The position numbers were made by a program, and so were the translations under genes. A stretch of DNA of 13,136 nucleotides from an uncultured Campylobacter sp. (lineage in GTDB: Bacteria > Campylobacterota > Campylobacteria > Campylobacterales > Campylobacteraceae): assembly GCF_938018145.1 (NCBI RefSeq), contig NZ_CALIII010000268.1, positions 1 to 13,136 on the forward strand. Direction: 5' to 3'. Under the pieces are notes generated by a model. That model did not search any database and was not told the origin of the DNA. It saw nothing but the letters and a program-made list of their open reading frames with translations. Below are positions 5,465 to 13,136 of the stretch, in pieces; position 1 is the stretch's first letter, and each line of letters starts with the position of its first letter.

Positions 5465-8418
5465 TTTTCCGCCCGTCCTTTGTTTAGTTTTCTAAGATAG
5501 ATCAAGATCTCCTCTATCACGTCATCATCGTCTTTGCTCTTTGATTTTAGCCTGGTTTGCTCGCCGTTTTGCGCGGTTAGCATGATATTTTGCTCGGCGT
5601 TTGAGATAGCTTTAAAGCCCGCTTTTATCGCTAGAATTTTAATTATAATGAGGCTTAAAAACTGCTTGGTGTAGATGTCCGGCTTGCCGAATCTATCCTC
5701 GATCTCGCCCTCTATCTCATAAACCTCGGCAACCTCCTTGCACTTGCTAAGCCGCCTATATAGCTCCAGACGCAGTCTATCCTCGCCGATAAACTCCGAG
5801 TTTAAAAACGCGTTAATGCTAAGTTTCAGATCGATTTTCGCACTCTCAAAGCTCTCTTTATTTAGCAGTTTATTTATCTCTTCTTCGAGCATTTTGATGT
5901 AGAGCGAGTAGCCGATAGCCTCGATATGGCCGCTTTGAGCTTCGCCGACGAGGTTGCCGCCGCCTCTGATTTCTAGATCGTGGTAGGCTAGCACGCTGCC
6001 AGAGCCCAAAAACGAGTTGCTCTCAAGCGCGACTAGGCGTTTTAGAGCGTCCGCGCTTAGGGCGTTTTTGTCTTCGACTAGAAAGTAGCAATACGCCTGC
6101 TTGTCGCTCCTGCCGACGCGTCCGCGTAGCTGATGCAGGTCTGCGATGCCGAATTTATTCGCGCCCTCGATGATGATGGTGTTTACGTTTGGCAGATGTA
6201 TGCCGCTTTCTACGATGCTGGTGCTTAGCAGCACGTCGTATTCGCCGTTTTCAAACTTCATCATCTCCTCTTCGGTCGTCTTGGCGTCGATCTTGGAGTG
6301 CAGCGTGAGGATGCGCAAATTTGGCATGATGTCTAAAATTTGCTTTTTTGCCTGAGGCATCGTGGCGATGTGGTTGTGGATATAAAAAATTTGCCCGCCG
6401 CGGCGCAGTTCGCGCATGATGGCTTCTTTTACCGCCTTTTCGTCCCACTCGCGCACGCTGGTTCGCACGTCTAGGCGCGAGCTTGGCGGAGTTTGTAGCA
6501 CCGAGTAGCCCTTAACGCTTGAAAGCGCCATATTTAGGCTGCGCGGTATCGGCGTCGCGCTCATAGATAGCACGTGCGAGGCGCTTGAAATTTCTTTTAG
6601 TTTTTCTTTTTGTTTGACGCCGAATTTATGCTCCTCATCGATGATGATGAGGCCTAAATTTGAGGGCTTTACCGATAAAAGCGAGTGCGTACCCACGCAA
6701 ACGCAAGACCGTCCCGCCTCCAGCGCCTTAACCGCGGCCGCTTTTTCCCTCGCGCTTGTGAAGCGATCGAGTTTAAAGACGCTAACGTCAAATTTACCCA
6801 GCCTCTCTTTTAGGCTTTTAAAATGCTGCGAGCTAAGAAGCGTCGTCGGCACGAAAAATAGCGCCTGAAAGCCCGATTTCACGCATTTAAATATCGCATT
6901 CATCGCGACCTCGGTCTTGCCAAATCCCACGTCGCCGCTGAGCAACCTATCCATCACCTTGCCGCTTTTTAGGTCGTTTGCGATGTCGCTTGATGCGCGC
7001 TCCTGATCTCTCGTGTAGGCAAAACCCGCGTTTTGTAAGAAATTTAGATACTCCGCGTCCTCTTTTTCGATGATCTCGCCGCGGATTAGCTCGCGCTGGG
7101 CGGCTAGCGAAATAATCTTTGAGGCGATGACAAAAAGTTTGGCTCTAACTTTTTCTTTTATCTTGGCGAAATTTGCCTTGCCCAGGCGATCTAAAACCGC
7201 GATACTACCGCTACTTGCGACGTATCTGTCGATCAAATTTAGATGCTCGACGGGCAAAAGCAGCTTGTCCTCGTTTTGATAAACGATCACGACGAACTCG
7301 CGCGTCCTGCCTAGCACGGTTAGCTTTTCAAGCCCCGTAAATTTGCCGATGCCGTACTCCTCGTGTACGACGTAGTCGCCCGCCTTTAGCTCGTCGATGA
7401 CTAGACTCGGTTTTTTGGCGCGCTTTTTCTTTTCAAATTTATTTAGCGAGACGATGATCTCGCTTGGTGAAACCAAATTTAACGCCACTTCGGTTTGCAC
7501 GAACTCTACGTTTTGATATTCGCTCAAATTTAATACGTTAAAAAGCCCCTCGTTGCGCGCTAAAACCTTGATTTTTTTATTTTTATTTAGCTCGAAAAAA
7601 TCGGCGTTTGGAGTTACGCTTAAGTCTTTATAAACTTTAGCTGCGGGCAGTACGGGCAAATTTGCCACCTCGCCTAGATCCCGCTCAAATCCGTCAAATT
7701 TTTTCGTTAAGACCGTTTTAAATTCGCGCGTATAGTCGATAAATCCATCTATCGCCCAAAATCCGAGCGTCTTTAGGTCGCTGATTAGCGCGTCCGTTTG
7801 CATATCTTTTATTTTTTCGGAGGTTTTTTCAAACTCGGCCTCGCCCAGAGCCGCGATAAAAGGCGAAATTTCAACGCTTTTTAGCTCGGTTTTGTTTGAA
7901 ATTTGCGTTTGCGTGCTGTAGTGCCTGATGCTCTCTATCTCATCGTCAAAAAGCAAAATGCGGTTTGGCTCCTGCGCGCCGACGCAAAAAATATCGATAA
8001 TCTCGCCGCGCACGCAAAACTCGCCCTCGCTCTCCACGATATCGACCGCCTCGTAGCCAAAGCGCAGTAGCTTTTCGGCTAGCTCTCTAGGGTCGATTTT
8101 GTCGCCGAAATTTAGCGTTAGCTTTTGTAGATGTTTTTTGCCCGGAAGTTTGTTTAGGACGGTGCAAACGGGGCTGATGAGTACCTTTTTGCCCTCAAAT
8201 TCGTAAAATTTGGCCAGCTCCCCGGATAGCTCGAAAAGTTCGGCGCTAAAGCTACGCAGATCATCACCCTCGCGCGCCCTAAAATCGGGCAATCTAAATA
8301 CCTTAAGCCCGGCAAATTCCGCCGCGCTAAGAGCCGCGATGGCCTCCTTGTCATCCTCGCAGACGAGCAGCTGCGCATCGCCTCCGTTTAAAAAATACTC
8401 AAAAACCTCACTTTGCAC
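5461..8418 (-). CDS. mfd: Transcription-repair coupling factor Mfd
   Basis: Mfd pushes stalled RNA polymerase off DNA lesions and recruits UvrA. The 985-residue protein has a UvrB-like N-terminal part (with 'GEFCVRGEIIDIF' at 132-144), then a CarD-like RNA polymerase interaction domain from about 344 to 400 ('GDYVVHEEYGIGKF' at 347-360), then an SF2 translocase: Walker A GDVGFGKTE at 495-503, DEEH at 594-597, SATPIPRS at 620-627 and motif VI QLRGRVGRS at 763-771. The C-terminal TRCF domain spans about 862-950. It is shorter than E. coli Mfd (about 1148) mainly in the N-terminal part, as usual for epsilonproteobacteria. The start is a GTG at 8418 with AAAAAGG 7 nt before it; this overlaps the folC end by 11 nt. 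The stop overlaps the AAA ATPase start. All translocase motifs look intact. Confidence 0.96.
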   Translation of the reverse strand: MQSEVFEYFLNGGDAQLLVCEDDKEAIAALSAAEFAGLKVFRLPDFRAREGDDLRSFSAELFELSGELAKFYEFEGKKVLISPVCTVLNKLPGKKHLQKLTLNFGDKIDPRELAEKLLRFGYEAVDIVESEGEFCVRGEIIDIFCVGAQEPNRILLFDDEIESIRHYSTQTQISNKTELKSVEISPFIAALGEAEFEKTSEKIKDMQTDALISDLKTLGFWAIDGFIDYTREFKTVLTKKFDGFERDLGEVANLPVLPAAKVYKDLSVTPNADFFELNKNKKIKVLARNEGLFNVLNLSEYQNVEFVQTEVALNLVSPSEIIVSLNKFEKKKRAKKPSLVIDELKAGDYVVHEEYGIGKFTGLEKLTVLGRTREFVVIVYQNEDKLLLPVEHLNLIDRYVASSGSIAVLDRLGKANFAKIKEKVRAKLFVIASKIISLAAQRELIRGEIIEKEDAEYLNFLQNAGFAYTRDQERASSDIANDLKSGKVMDRLLSGDVGFGKTEVAMNAIFKCVKSGFQALFFVPTTLLSSQHFKSLKERLGKFDVSVFKLDRFTSAREKAAAVKALEAGRSCVCVGTHSLLSVKPSNLGLIIIDEEHKFGVKQKEKLKEISSASHVLSMSATPIPRSLNMALSSVKGYSVLQTPPSSRLDVRTSVREWDEKAVKEAIMRELRRGGQIFYIHNHIATMPQAKKQILDIMPNLRILTLHSKIDAKTTEEEMMKFENGEYDVLLSTSIVESGIHLPNVNTIIIEGANKFGIADLHQLRGRVGRSDKQAYCYFLVEDKNALSADALKRLVALESNSFLGSGSVLAYHDLEIRGGGNLVGEAQSGHIEAIGYSLYIKMLEEEINKLLNKESFESAKIDLKLSINAFLNSEFIGEDRLRLELYRRLSKCKEVAEVYEIEGEIEDRFGKPDIYTKQFLSLIIIKILAIKAGFKAISNAEQNIMLTAQNGEQTRLKSKSKDDDDVIEEILIYLRKLNKGRAEK

Positions 8419-9559
8419 CGCGGTACCTTTTTAAGAAGGCTTCCACGAGATAAAACGACCCGAACGCCAGATACTCCTCGTCCGCGCCCACGTCCGTAAA
8501 GTCAGCAAACTCCATATCAAGCTGGCGCAAAGCCTCTTTCACCTGCGCCGTCGCAAGCTCGCGGCCCGGCGTCTCGTACTCGATGATGTATGTTTTTTTA
8601 ACGATCGGCTTGATCGCCTTTAGGACGGCTTTTATGTCCTTGTCGGCAAAGGCGTTAAAGATCAAATTTAGCTTTTTGCCCGCAAATTTTTTCACGAGAG
8701 CCTGCGCCGCCATCTCGTTGTGCCCGACGTCGATCGTTACGTTTGGCGCGATCTTTTCGCAGCGTCCGTTTAGATCTAGCGCGCCTAAATTTGCTAAATT
8801 TAAGCTAAATCCAAGCTCCTTAAACGCCGAAGAGCTAAGGGTCAAATTTGAGCGCAAAAACTCGGGTAAACCAAATTTTTCCGCGTAAATTTTAATCTCA
8901 TTTTTATCCTCGTCGCTTAAATTTTCGGACGCAAATTTAAGCGTCGCGCCCTTTTTAGCGGCGATTTGCCTAGCGATACCTACGCAAAGCTCGTTCATAT
9001 CGTCGTTCATCAAAGCAGCGTCCGCCATCGCGTTAAATTTAGTCGTCGCAATCTGCTCTAGCGTATCGCCCAGCAGCGCCGTGTGGTCAAAACCGATCGG
9101 AGTAAAGAGGCTAAGGCGCTTGTCAAACACGTTCGTAGCGTCAAATTCTCCTCCAACGCCAGCCTCGCAGACGAAAAAGTCGCACCCCTTAAAAAGCGGA
9201 GCGCAAAGCATCGTCGCGTACTCGAAATACGAAAGCGAGCGCGCAACCTCGGGAGGCAAAATTTTAATCAGCTTCTCGTGAGCCGTCTCGAGCGCGTCCG
9301 CACTAGCTATAGCGCCGTTCATCCAAAATCTCTCGCGAAACTCGAAAATATGCGGGCTCGTATAGTGTCCGACGCTATGGCCGCGAGCGAGCATCTGCGC
9401 TAAAAATCGCCCCGTGCTACCCTTGCCGTTCGTGCCGATTAGATGGATGATTTTTGGTATTTTAAACACGCCCTGCACGAATTTAAAGGCGTTCGGCATG
9501 CGCGCGCGGTTGATTTCCTTATAAAAAAGGGGTTTGTTTTCTAAAAAATTATCTAACAT
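8408..9559 (-). CDS. folC: Dihydrofolate / folylpolyglutamate synthase (Mur ligase family)
   Basis: ATP-dependent ligase that adds glutamate to dihydropteroate and to folates in the cytoplasm. The 383-residue protein has the P-loop GTNGKGST at 42-49, 'TSPHIFEFRERF' at 68-79 (the substrate-side loop), 'EAGVGGEFDATNVF' at 132-145 and 'IGFDHTALLGDTLEQIA' at 155-171. K174 sits where Mur ligases and FolC carry a carbamylated lysine, though its context is TTKFNAM rather than the common EKAGI. 'DVGHN' at 277-281 belongs to the C-terminal domain. It is shorter than E. coli FolC (422). The start lies 4 nt after the diguanylate cyclase stop, with only a poor ribosome site (GGAA about 11 nt away), so translation probably depends on coupling. 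Whether it has both activities cannot be told from sequence. Confidence 0.9.
   Translation of the reverse strand: MLDNFLENKPLFYKEINRARMPNAFKFVQGVFKIPKIIHLIGTNGKGSTGRFLAQMLARGHSVGHYTSPHIFEFRERFWMNGAIASADALETAHEKLIKILPPEVARSLSYFEYATMLCAPLFKGCDFFVCEAGVGGEFDATNVFDKRLSLFTPIGFDHTALLGDTLEQIATTKFNAMADAALMNDDMNELCVGIARQIAAKKGATLKFASENLSDEDKNEIKIYAEKFGLPEFLRSNLTLSSSAFKELGFSLNLANLGALDLNGRCEKIAPNVTIDVGHNEMAAQALVKKFAGKKLNLIFNAFADKDIKAVLKAIKPIVKKTYIIEYETPGRELATAQVKEALRQLDMEFADFTDVGADEEYLAFGSFYLVEAFLKRYRGAK
8426..8432 (-). promoter_or_regulatory. Ribosome binding site deciding the mfd GTG start
   Basis: AAAAAGG on the minus strand, 7 nt before the GTG at 8418, lies inside the folC reading frame. No ATG start is available close by in the mfd frame, so this site supports the GTG. 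Confidence 0.6.
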
Positions 9560-9563
9560 TCAT

Positions 9564-11111
9564 TTAGCATTCCGGCATAACCTTGTTTCTACCGCCCTGC
9601 TTTGCCTGGTAAAGCATCCTGTCGGCCTCTTCTATGGTTGCATTCGAGCCCGTACTTGCGCTTCTTATCGCTACGCCGCAGCTTGCCGTTACGTCTATGC
9701 GCTCGCCTTTATACATAAATTTAGAATTCTGCACTATTTCTCGCATCTTATCGGCAAATTTGACCGCATCGGCCAGAGAAATCTCGGGCAGCAAAATAAC
9801 AAACTCTTCGCCGCCGTATCTACCGACGAAATCAGCCTGGCGGGAGTACTTTCTAAGCATCTTGCCTATAGCAGCCAAGACGACATCGCCCGCTTCGTGC
9901 CCATAGACATCATTTATACGCTTAAAGTGATCTATATCAAAAAAGCAAACGCCGTAATCGTTGCCGTATCTGTTGTATTTTTGCTCCATTCGCTCGAGCT
10001 CTTCAACTAGCGCCTTTTTGGTTCCGGTTTTGGTTAAAAAGTCCTCTTTGCTTTGAGATCTTGCGCTTTCTAGATCGGTTTCTAGCTTATTTACTCTTTC
10101 TTGAAGCTCTTTTATGGTCTTTTGATCGTTTACCATCTGCTCGCCCAGCTGCTTAACCTCGCCGTCAAGCGCATCAGCGATGCTTAGCATCTTGTCTCTA
10201 ATGCCCTCAAAGCTATCTTCGCGCAAATTTATCGAGCTTAGGTCGTCTTTGATGTACTGCATCGTGCTAGAGCTTTTTGACGAGCTACTGATTAGGCTTA
10301 CGATTTGGTTATTGATACCGTCTAAAACCTTATCGAGCACGCCCACTTTGCCTAAAATTTCGGCCTTATCGAGCTCGATTCGTTTTTTAGTTAGCTCTTC
10401 TATTTTCTTTCTTGTTTGACCGTCTTCGAGCAGGCTTGGATCGCTTTTTAAAATTTTATTTATTTTTCTTACGTCGTCGCTGATTTTATCAGTGATAGAA
10501 GGTTCTAGCATTATAGCTATGAGCGGGATTATTTTTTCGTAAATTTGCGTGCTATCTAGCTCTTTTATAGTCGCATTATCAAGCTCTATGACGATAGATT
10601 GCAAGTCATCGAATTTTTTTATCCCGTATGAGCCAAGGCGTTTTAAAAACGAGTCGTCGTAATCGGTTAAAAAATCAAACCACTTGTCTTTTACTTTTTC
10701 TACCGTGGCTACGTCAAGCCTCCTGTTTAGCGCCTCTATACTGCTTTCCGAAAGCTCTTTGGCGTTTTTGTTGTGCAGGAGGGATACGCTCTGAAGGATC
10801 CTTTTGTTCATTAACATAAGCGCGCTTACTAGCTTTGAGTTGTCCATTATGCTTGGCGAATTTAACCTAGAGGCCATAAACGCAAAAAGCTCATCCACGT
10901 TTTTTACGTTTTTTTGCTTTAGCTGATCTTTAAAATCATCATTTAACCTTGCGACGTATTTTTCGAGCTTTTGGCACTCAGGCAAGGTAACGCCGTTTTT
11001 TTTCGCTATCTCGCAAAAAACCTCCGCATAGTTATCCGGAGTAAACACGAGTCCGCGATCTTTTATCGCCTGTATGGCTTCTCTTATGATCTGATTTACG
11101 CTAATTGCCAT
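9564..11111 (-). CDS. Cytosolic GGDEF diguanylate cyclase with a long helical N-terminal region
   Basis: The C-terminal domain (about 355-515) should make cyclic di-GMP from two GTP. The active-site motif is GGEEF at 433-437, the metal and base contacts are in 'FFDIDHFKRINDVYGHEAGD' at 390-409, and an RxxD inhibitory site (R424-D427) stands exactly five residues before GGEEF, so product feedback is likely. The usual 'LTGLxNR' entry motif is altered to 'LTKTGTKKAL' (359-368). Residues 1-350 show no membrane segment, signal peptide, PAS or receiver domain that I recognise; they look largely alpha-helical, with a probable coiled coil at about 318-352 next to the cyclase that could drive dimerisation. 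AAAGGGG sits 7 nt before the ATG, inside the lptE frame (11 nt overlap). Position between lptE and folC suggests steady co-expression with housekeeping genes. The signal it senses is unknown. Confidence 0.9.
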   Translation of the reverse strand: MAISVNQIIREAIQAIKDRGLVFTPDNYAEVFCEIAKKNGVTLPECQKLEKYVARLNDDFKDQLKQKNVKNVDELFAFMASRLNSPSIMDNSKLVSALMLMNKRILQSVSLLHNKNAKELSESSIEALNRRLDVATVEKVKDKWFDFLTDYDDSFLKRLGSYGIKKFDDLQSIVIELDNATIKELDSTQIYEKIIPLIAIMLEPSITDKISDDVRKINKILKSDPSLLEDGQTRKKIEELTKKRIELDKAEILGKVGVLDKVLDGINNQIVSLISSSSKSSSTMQYIKDDLSSINLREDSFEGIRDKMLSIADALDGEVKQLGEQMVNDQKTIKELQERVNKLETDLESARSQSKEDFLTKTGTKKALVEELERMEQKYNRYGNDYGVCFFDIDHFKRINDVYGHEAGDVVLAAIGKMLRKYSRQADFVGRYGGEEFVILLPEISLADAVKFADKMREIVQNSKFMYKGERIDVTASCGVAIRSASTGSNATIEEADRMLYQAKQGGRNKVMPEC

Positions 11112-11634
11112 TTTTTAGCCCCTTTACCGCAAGCACTGCGATATATTCGTCAAAAGCCTCTTGCGAGGCCTGTTTTACTGCATTATATCTATCGCTTTCG
11201 CTGATGACGCCGTCGGCAAATCTAGTATCTCTTATCTTTTGCGACACGGTAAAGTCGTGCTCGCCCGAAGTCGTCACCGATAGCGTCTTGCCGCCTTTTA
11301 ACTTAGTGTCGAAATTTAGCGTTAGTATCGCTTTATACGACGTTACATAGCCGTTTTCATCATATAATAGCGCTTGGTAGTTAAGCGATTTGATCGAGAC
11401 GGTTATGGTGGTTGGCTCGTTTTTATCGTAGCTCATGCGCTTACCCAGCCTTGTTACTATACCCTCCAGCACGCTATCTTTGATCCAGACGCTGTTTTTA
11501 GGCTCTTCTTTGCTTATTAGCACGTTTACGTAGACGCGGTCGCCCATTATGTCGTTCGTGATCTTTGAGACGGGCTTATAGCCGCATCCGACCAGGATAA
11601 AAGCCGCTAAAAATAGTAAAATTTTTATCTTCAA
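11101..11634 (-). CDS. lptE: LPS-assembly lipoprotein LptE-like
   Basis: Predicted outer-membrane lipoprotein that would plug and help assemble the LptD LPS-export barrel. The 177-residue protein starts with MKIK, a hydrophobic stretch and a lipobox LVGC with the acylated cysteine at 17, followed by GYKP, the usual N-terminus of mature LptE. Sequence similarity in this family is low, so the assignment also rests on position: directly after leuS, as in E. coli (leuS-lptE). The start is TTG at 11634; the leuS TAA lies in the same frame only two codons upstream and no ATG or GTG fits, while AAAAGG is 7 nt away. It lies 3 nt after leuS and overlaps the diguanylate cyclase by 11 nt. Co-occurrence with gnnA/gnnB in this window puts two LPS functions close together. 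Confidence 0.75.
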   Translation of the reverse strand: MKIKILLFLAAFILVGCGYKPVSKITNDIMGDRVYVNVLISKEEPKNSVWIKDSVLEGIVTRLGKRMSYDKNEPTTITVSIKSLNYQALLYDENGYVTSYKAILTLNFDTKLKGGKTLSVTTSGEHDFTVSQKIRDTRFADGVISESDRYNAVKQASQEAFDEYIAVLAVKGLKNGN

Positions 11635-11637
11635 ATT

Positions 11638-13136
11638 TTAGCCTTTTATTACGAAATTTACGAGTTTGCCTGTCACGTAAATTTGTTTGATTATCTCTTT
11701 TCCTTCTAGCCATTTAGCCGCGCTGTGTCTAGCTAGAGCCAAAACCTCGTCATCGCTCGCACTGCTTGGCGCTTCAAATTCGCCGCGCCTTTTGCCGTTA
11801 ACGGTGATAGCCAAATTTAAGCTATCTTTTTCAAAAACCTCGTCTAAAATTTCTATTTTCGTAAAATTCGCCCTGCCAAATAGCTGCTCGCTAAGCTCGT
11901 TTGCGACGTGCGGTACGATAGGTTCTAGCAAATTTAAGATGATAAAAAACGCTTCCGTCGTTACGTCCTGATTATCCTGCGCGTTTACGGCGTTTAGAGC
12001 TTCCATGCAAGCAGCGATCAGGGTGTTAAAGGTAAAATTTTCCTCGTAAACGTCGTTTGATTTTTTAAGCGCCTCGTAAACCTTCATACGTGCGTATTTT
12101 TCTTCTTTACTCAAATTTGCGTGCGCTATCTGCGGGATTTGCGCGCATTTTTTTACGCCCGAGCTTCGTTCGTACAAGCGGTTTAAAAATCTAAACGCGC
12201 CCTCGACCGCGCTATCGTTCCACTCAAGTTCTTTTTGCGGAGGCGCGGCAAATAGGATAAAAAGCCTCGCCGTATCGGCGCCGTATTTGCTGATGATGTC
12301 GTCAGGGTCGACTACGTTGCCTTTGCTTTTACTCATTTTTTTGCCGTCTTTTAGCACCATGCCTTGAGTGAGCAGTCGCTCAAACGGCTCGTCGTCTCTG
12401 AGGTAGCCTAGATCTCGCAAGGCCTTTTGGAAAAATCTCGCGTAAAGCAGGTGCAAGATCGCGTGCTCGATACCGCCGATATACTGATCCACATTCATCC
12501 AATAATTCACGCTTTTAGCGTCAAACGCGCGATCCTGCCACGTTTTTTCGTCGCTCGCGTACCTAGCGAAATACCAGCTACTCTCAAAAAACGTATCCAT
12601 CGTATCGGTCTCGCGGATAGCCTCACCGCCGCATTTTGGGCACTTTACGTGCTTCCAGCTCTCGTGTTTATCGAGCGGATTTCCCTCGCCCGTTATCTGC
12701 ACGTCGTCAGGTAGCGTCACAGGTAGATTTTCGATCTTTTCAGGCACGACGCCGCAGCACTTGCAGTGCACCATCGGTATCGGCGCGCCCCAGTAGCGCT
12801 GTCTAGAGATACCCCAGTCGCGGATTTTAAAATTTACGACGCGTTTGCCGATCTTGTCCGCTTCAAATTTTTCTATGATTTTTAGTTTTGCTTCTTCGCT
12901 GCCAAGACCGTTTATGAGCGGCGAATTTATAGATATTCCGTACTCCGTTAGAGCCTTGCCGCCTTCAAATTCGCACTGCATAGGCTTAACCACCCACTTT
13001 ATCGGTAGGTCAAATTTACTCGCAAACTCATAGTCGCGCTCATCGTGAGCCGGAACTGCCATAACCGCGCCACTACCGTAGTCCGCCAGGACGAAATTTG
13101 CCACCCAAACAGGCACTTTTTCGCCCGTTAGCGGAT
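11638..13136 (-). CDS. leuS: Leucyl-tRNA synthetase, C-terminal part (5' end outside window)
   Basis: Charges tRNA-Leu with leucine. The frame is open to the last base of the window; 498 complete codons are seen, roughly 60 percent of a normal LeuS of about 820 residues. The visible part begins in the CP1 editing domain ('[18 protein letters not shown]', about 13074-13023), which includes the conserved aspartate of HDERD that guards against misacylated tRNA. Next come a zinc-ribbon segment with two CxxC pairs (about 12765-12630), '[16 protein letters not shown]', and the KMSKS loop at 12339-12325 that stabilises adenylate formation. Then follow the anticodon-binding helical domain and the small C-terminal domain ending '...KLVNFVIKG'. 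The GTG at 13116 is internal, since the upstream codons read PLTGEK in frame. No frameshift is seen. It is the first visible gene of the coupled run. Confidence 0.97.
   Translation of the reverse strand, partial: PLTGEKVPVWVANFVLADYGSGAVMAVPAHDERDYEFASKFDLPIKWVVKPMQCEFEGGKALTEYGISINSPLINGLGSEEAKLKIIEKFEADKIGKRVVNFKIRDWGISRQRYWGAPIPMVHCKCCGVVPEKIENLPVTLPDDVQITGEGNPLDKHESWKHVKCPKCGGEAIRETDTMDTFFESSWYFARYASDEKTWQDRAFDAKSVNYWMNVDQYIGGIEHAILHLLYARFFQKALRDLGYLRDDEPFERLLTQGMVLKDGKKMSKSKGNVVDPDDIISKYGADTARLFILFAAPPQKELEWNDSAVEGAFRFLNRLYERSSGVKKCAQIPQIAHANLSKEEKYARMKVYEALKKSNDVYEENFTFNTLIAACMEALNAVNAQDNQDVTTEAFFIILNLLEPIVPHVANELSEQLFGRANFTKIEILDEVFEKDSLNLAITVNGKRRGEFEAPSSASDDEVLALARHSAAKWLEGKEIIKQIYVTGKLVNFVIKG
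11642..11647 (-). promoter_or_regulatory. Ribosome binding site supporting the lptE TTG start
   Basis: AAAAGG on the minus strand, within the last leuS codons, is 7 nt before the TTG. Because the leuS stop is in the same frame just upstream, the signal peptide can only begin here or at a rarer start codon. Confidence 0.5.

Noticed and set aside
9534..10010. 158-codon plus-strand open frame across folC and the cyclase gene
   Set aside because: It lies antisense to two clearly identified genes, has no recognisable motif and no ribosome site of note; long shadow frames are expected with this codon use.
11638..13116. LeuS-like gene starting at the GTG at 13116
   Set aside because: Codons upstream of it are in frame and continue the LeuS sequence to the window edge, so this is an internal valine codon in a gene cut by the window.
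1..13136. CRISPR arrays, insertion sequences, tRNA genes, integration sites or phage genes
   Set aside because: Reading both strands I found no spaced direct repeats, terminal inverted repeats with a transposase, cloverleaf-like sequence or integrase. The short AAATTT repeats are dispersed words, not an array.

Overview
The window looks like chromosomal DNA of a Campylobacter with a mid-40s GC content, of the showae/rectus/curvus/gracilis kind. This rests on gene content and order (leuS-lptE-x-folC-mfd-AAA ATPase; a MagIII-type glycosylase; a gnnB/gnnA pair), strong AAGGAG-type ribosome sites, AT-rich gaps, and a very high density of the word AAATTT. The species call is inference from style and memory, not from a search.

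Every gene reads on the minus strand, so transcription runs from high to low coordinates. The first block (13136 to 3888) is a tightly packed run: leuS (5' end outside the window), lptE, a GGDEF diguanylate cyclase, folC, mfd, a DUF815-type AAA ATPase and ymdB. Neighbours overlap by 1 to 11 nt or lie 3-4 nt apart, which suggests one translationally coupled operon. It mixes translation, LPS export, c-di-GMP signalling, folate metabolism, transcription-coupled repair and a YmdB phosphoesterase.

A 135 bp gap with a large imperfect hairpin and three copies of a 10-mer separates this run from magIII-gnnB-gnnA (3752 to 1104). These encode a 3-methyladenine DNA glycosylase and the dehydrogenase/aminotransferase pair expected to make UDP-GlcNAc3N for lipid A with amide-linked acyl chains. 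gnnB and gnnA overlap by 8 nt.

A 101 bp, very AT-rich gap with a possible terminator and promoter precedes cysK (1002 to 91). At the left edge is the start of an open frame that looks like cysE (serine acetyltransferase), with a TTG start 1 nt after cysK. cysE would supply O-acetylserine to cysK.

I see no tRNA, rRNA, CRISPR array, insertion sequence, integrase or phage gene. This is a core-genome region and I find no convincing new multi-gene system. The points most worth a second look are the c-di-GMP cyclase inside a housekeeping operon, the AAATTT density, the mfd/DUF815/ymdB coupling, and the repeat-bearing gap at 3753-3887.
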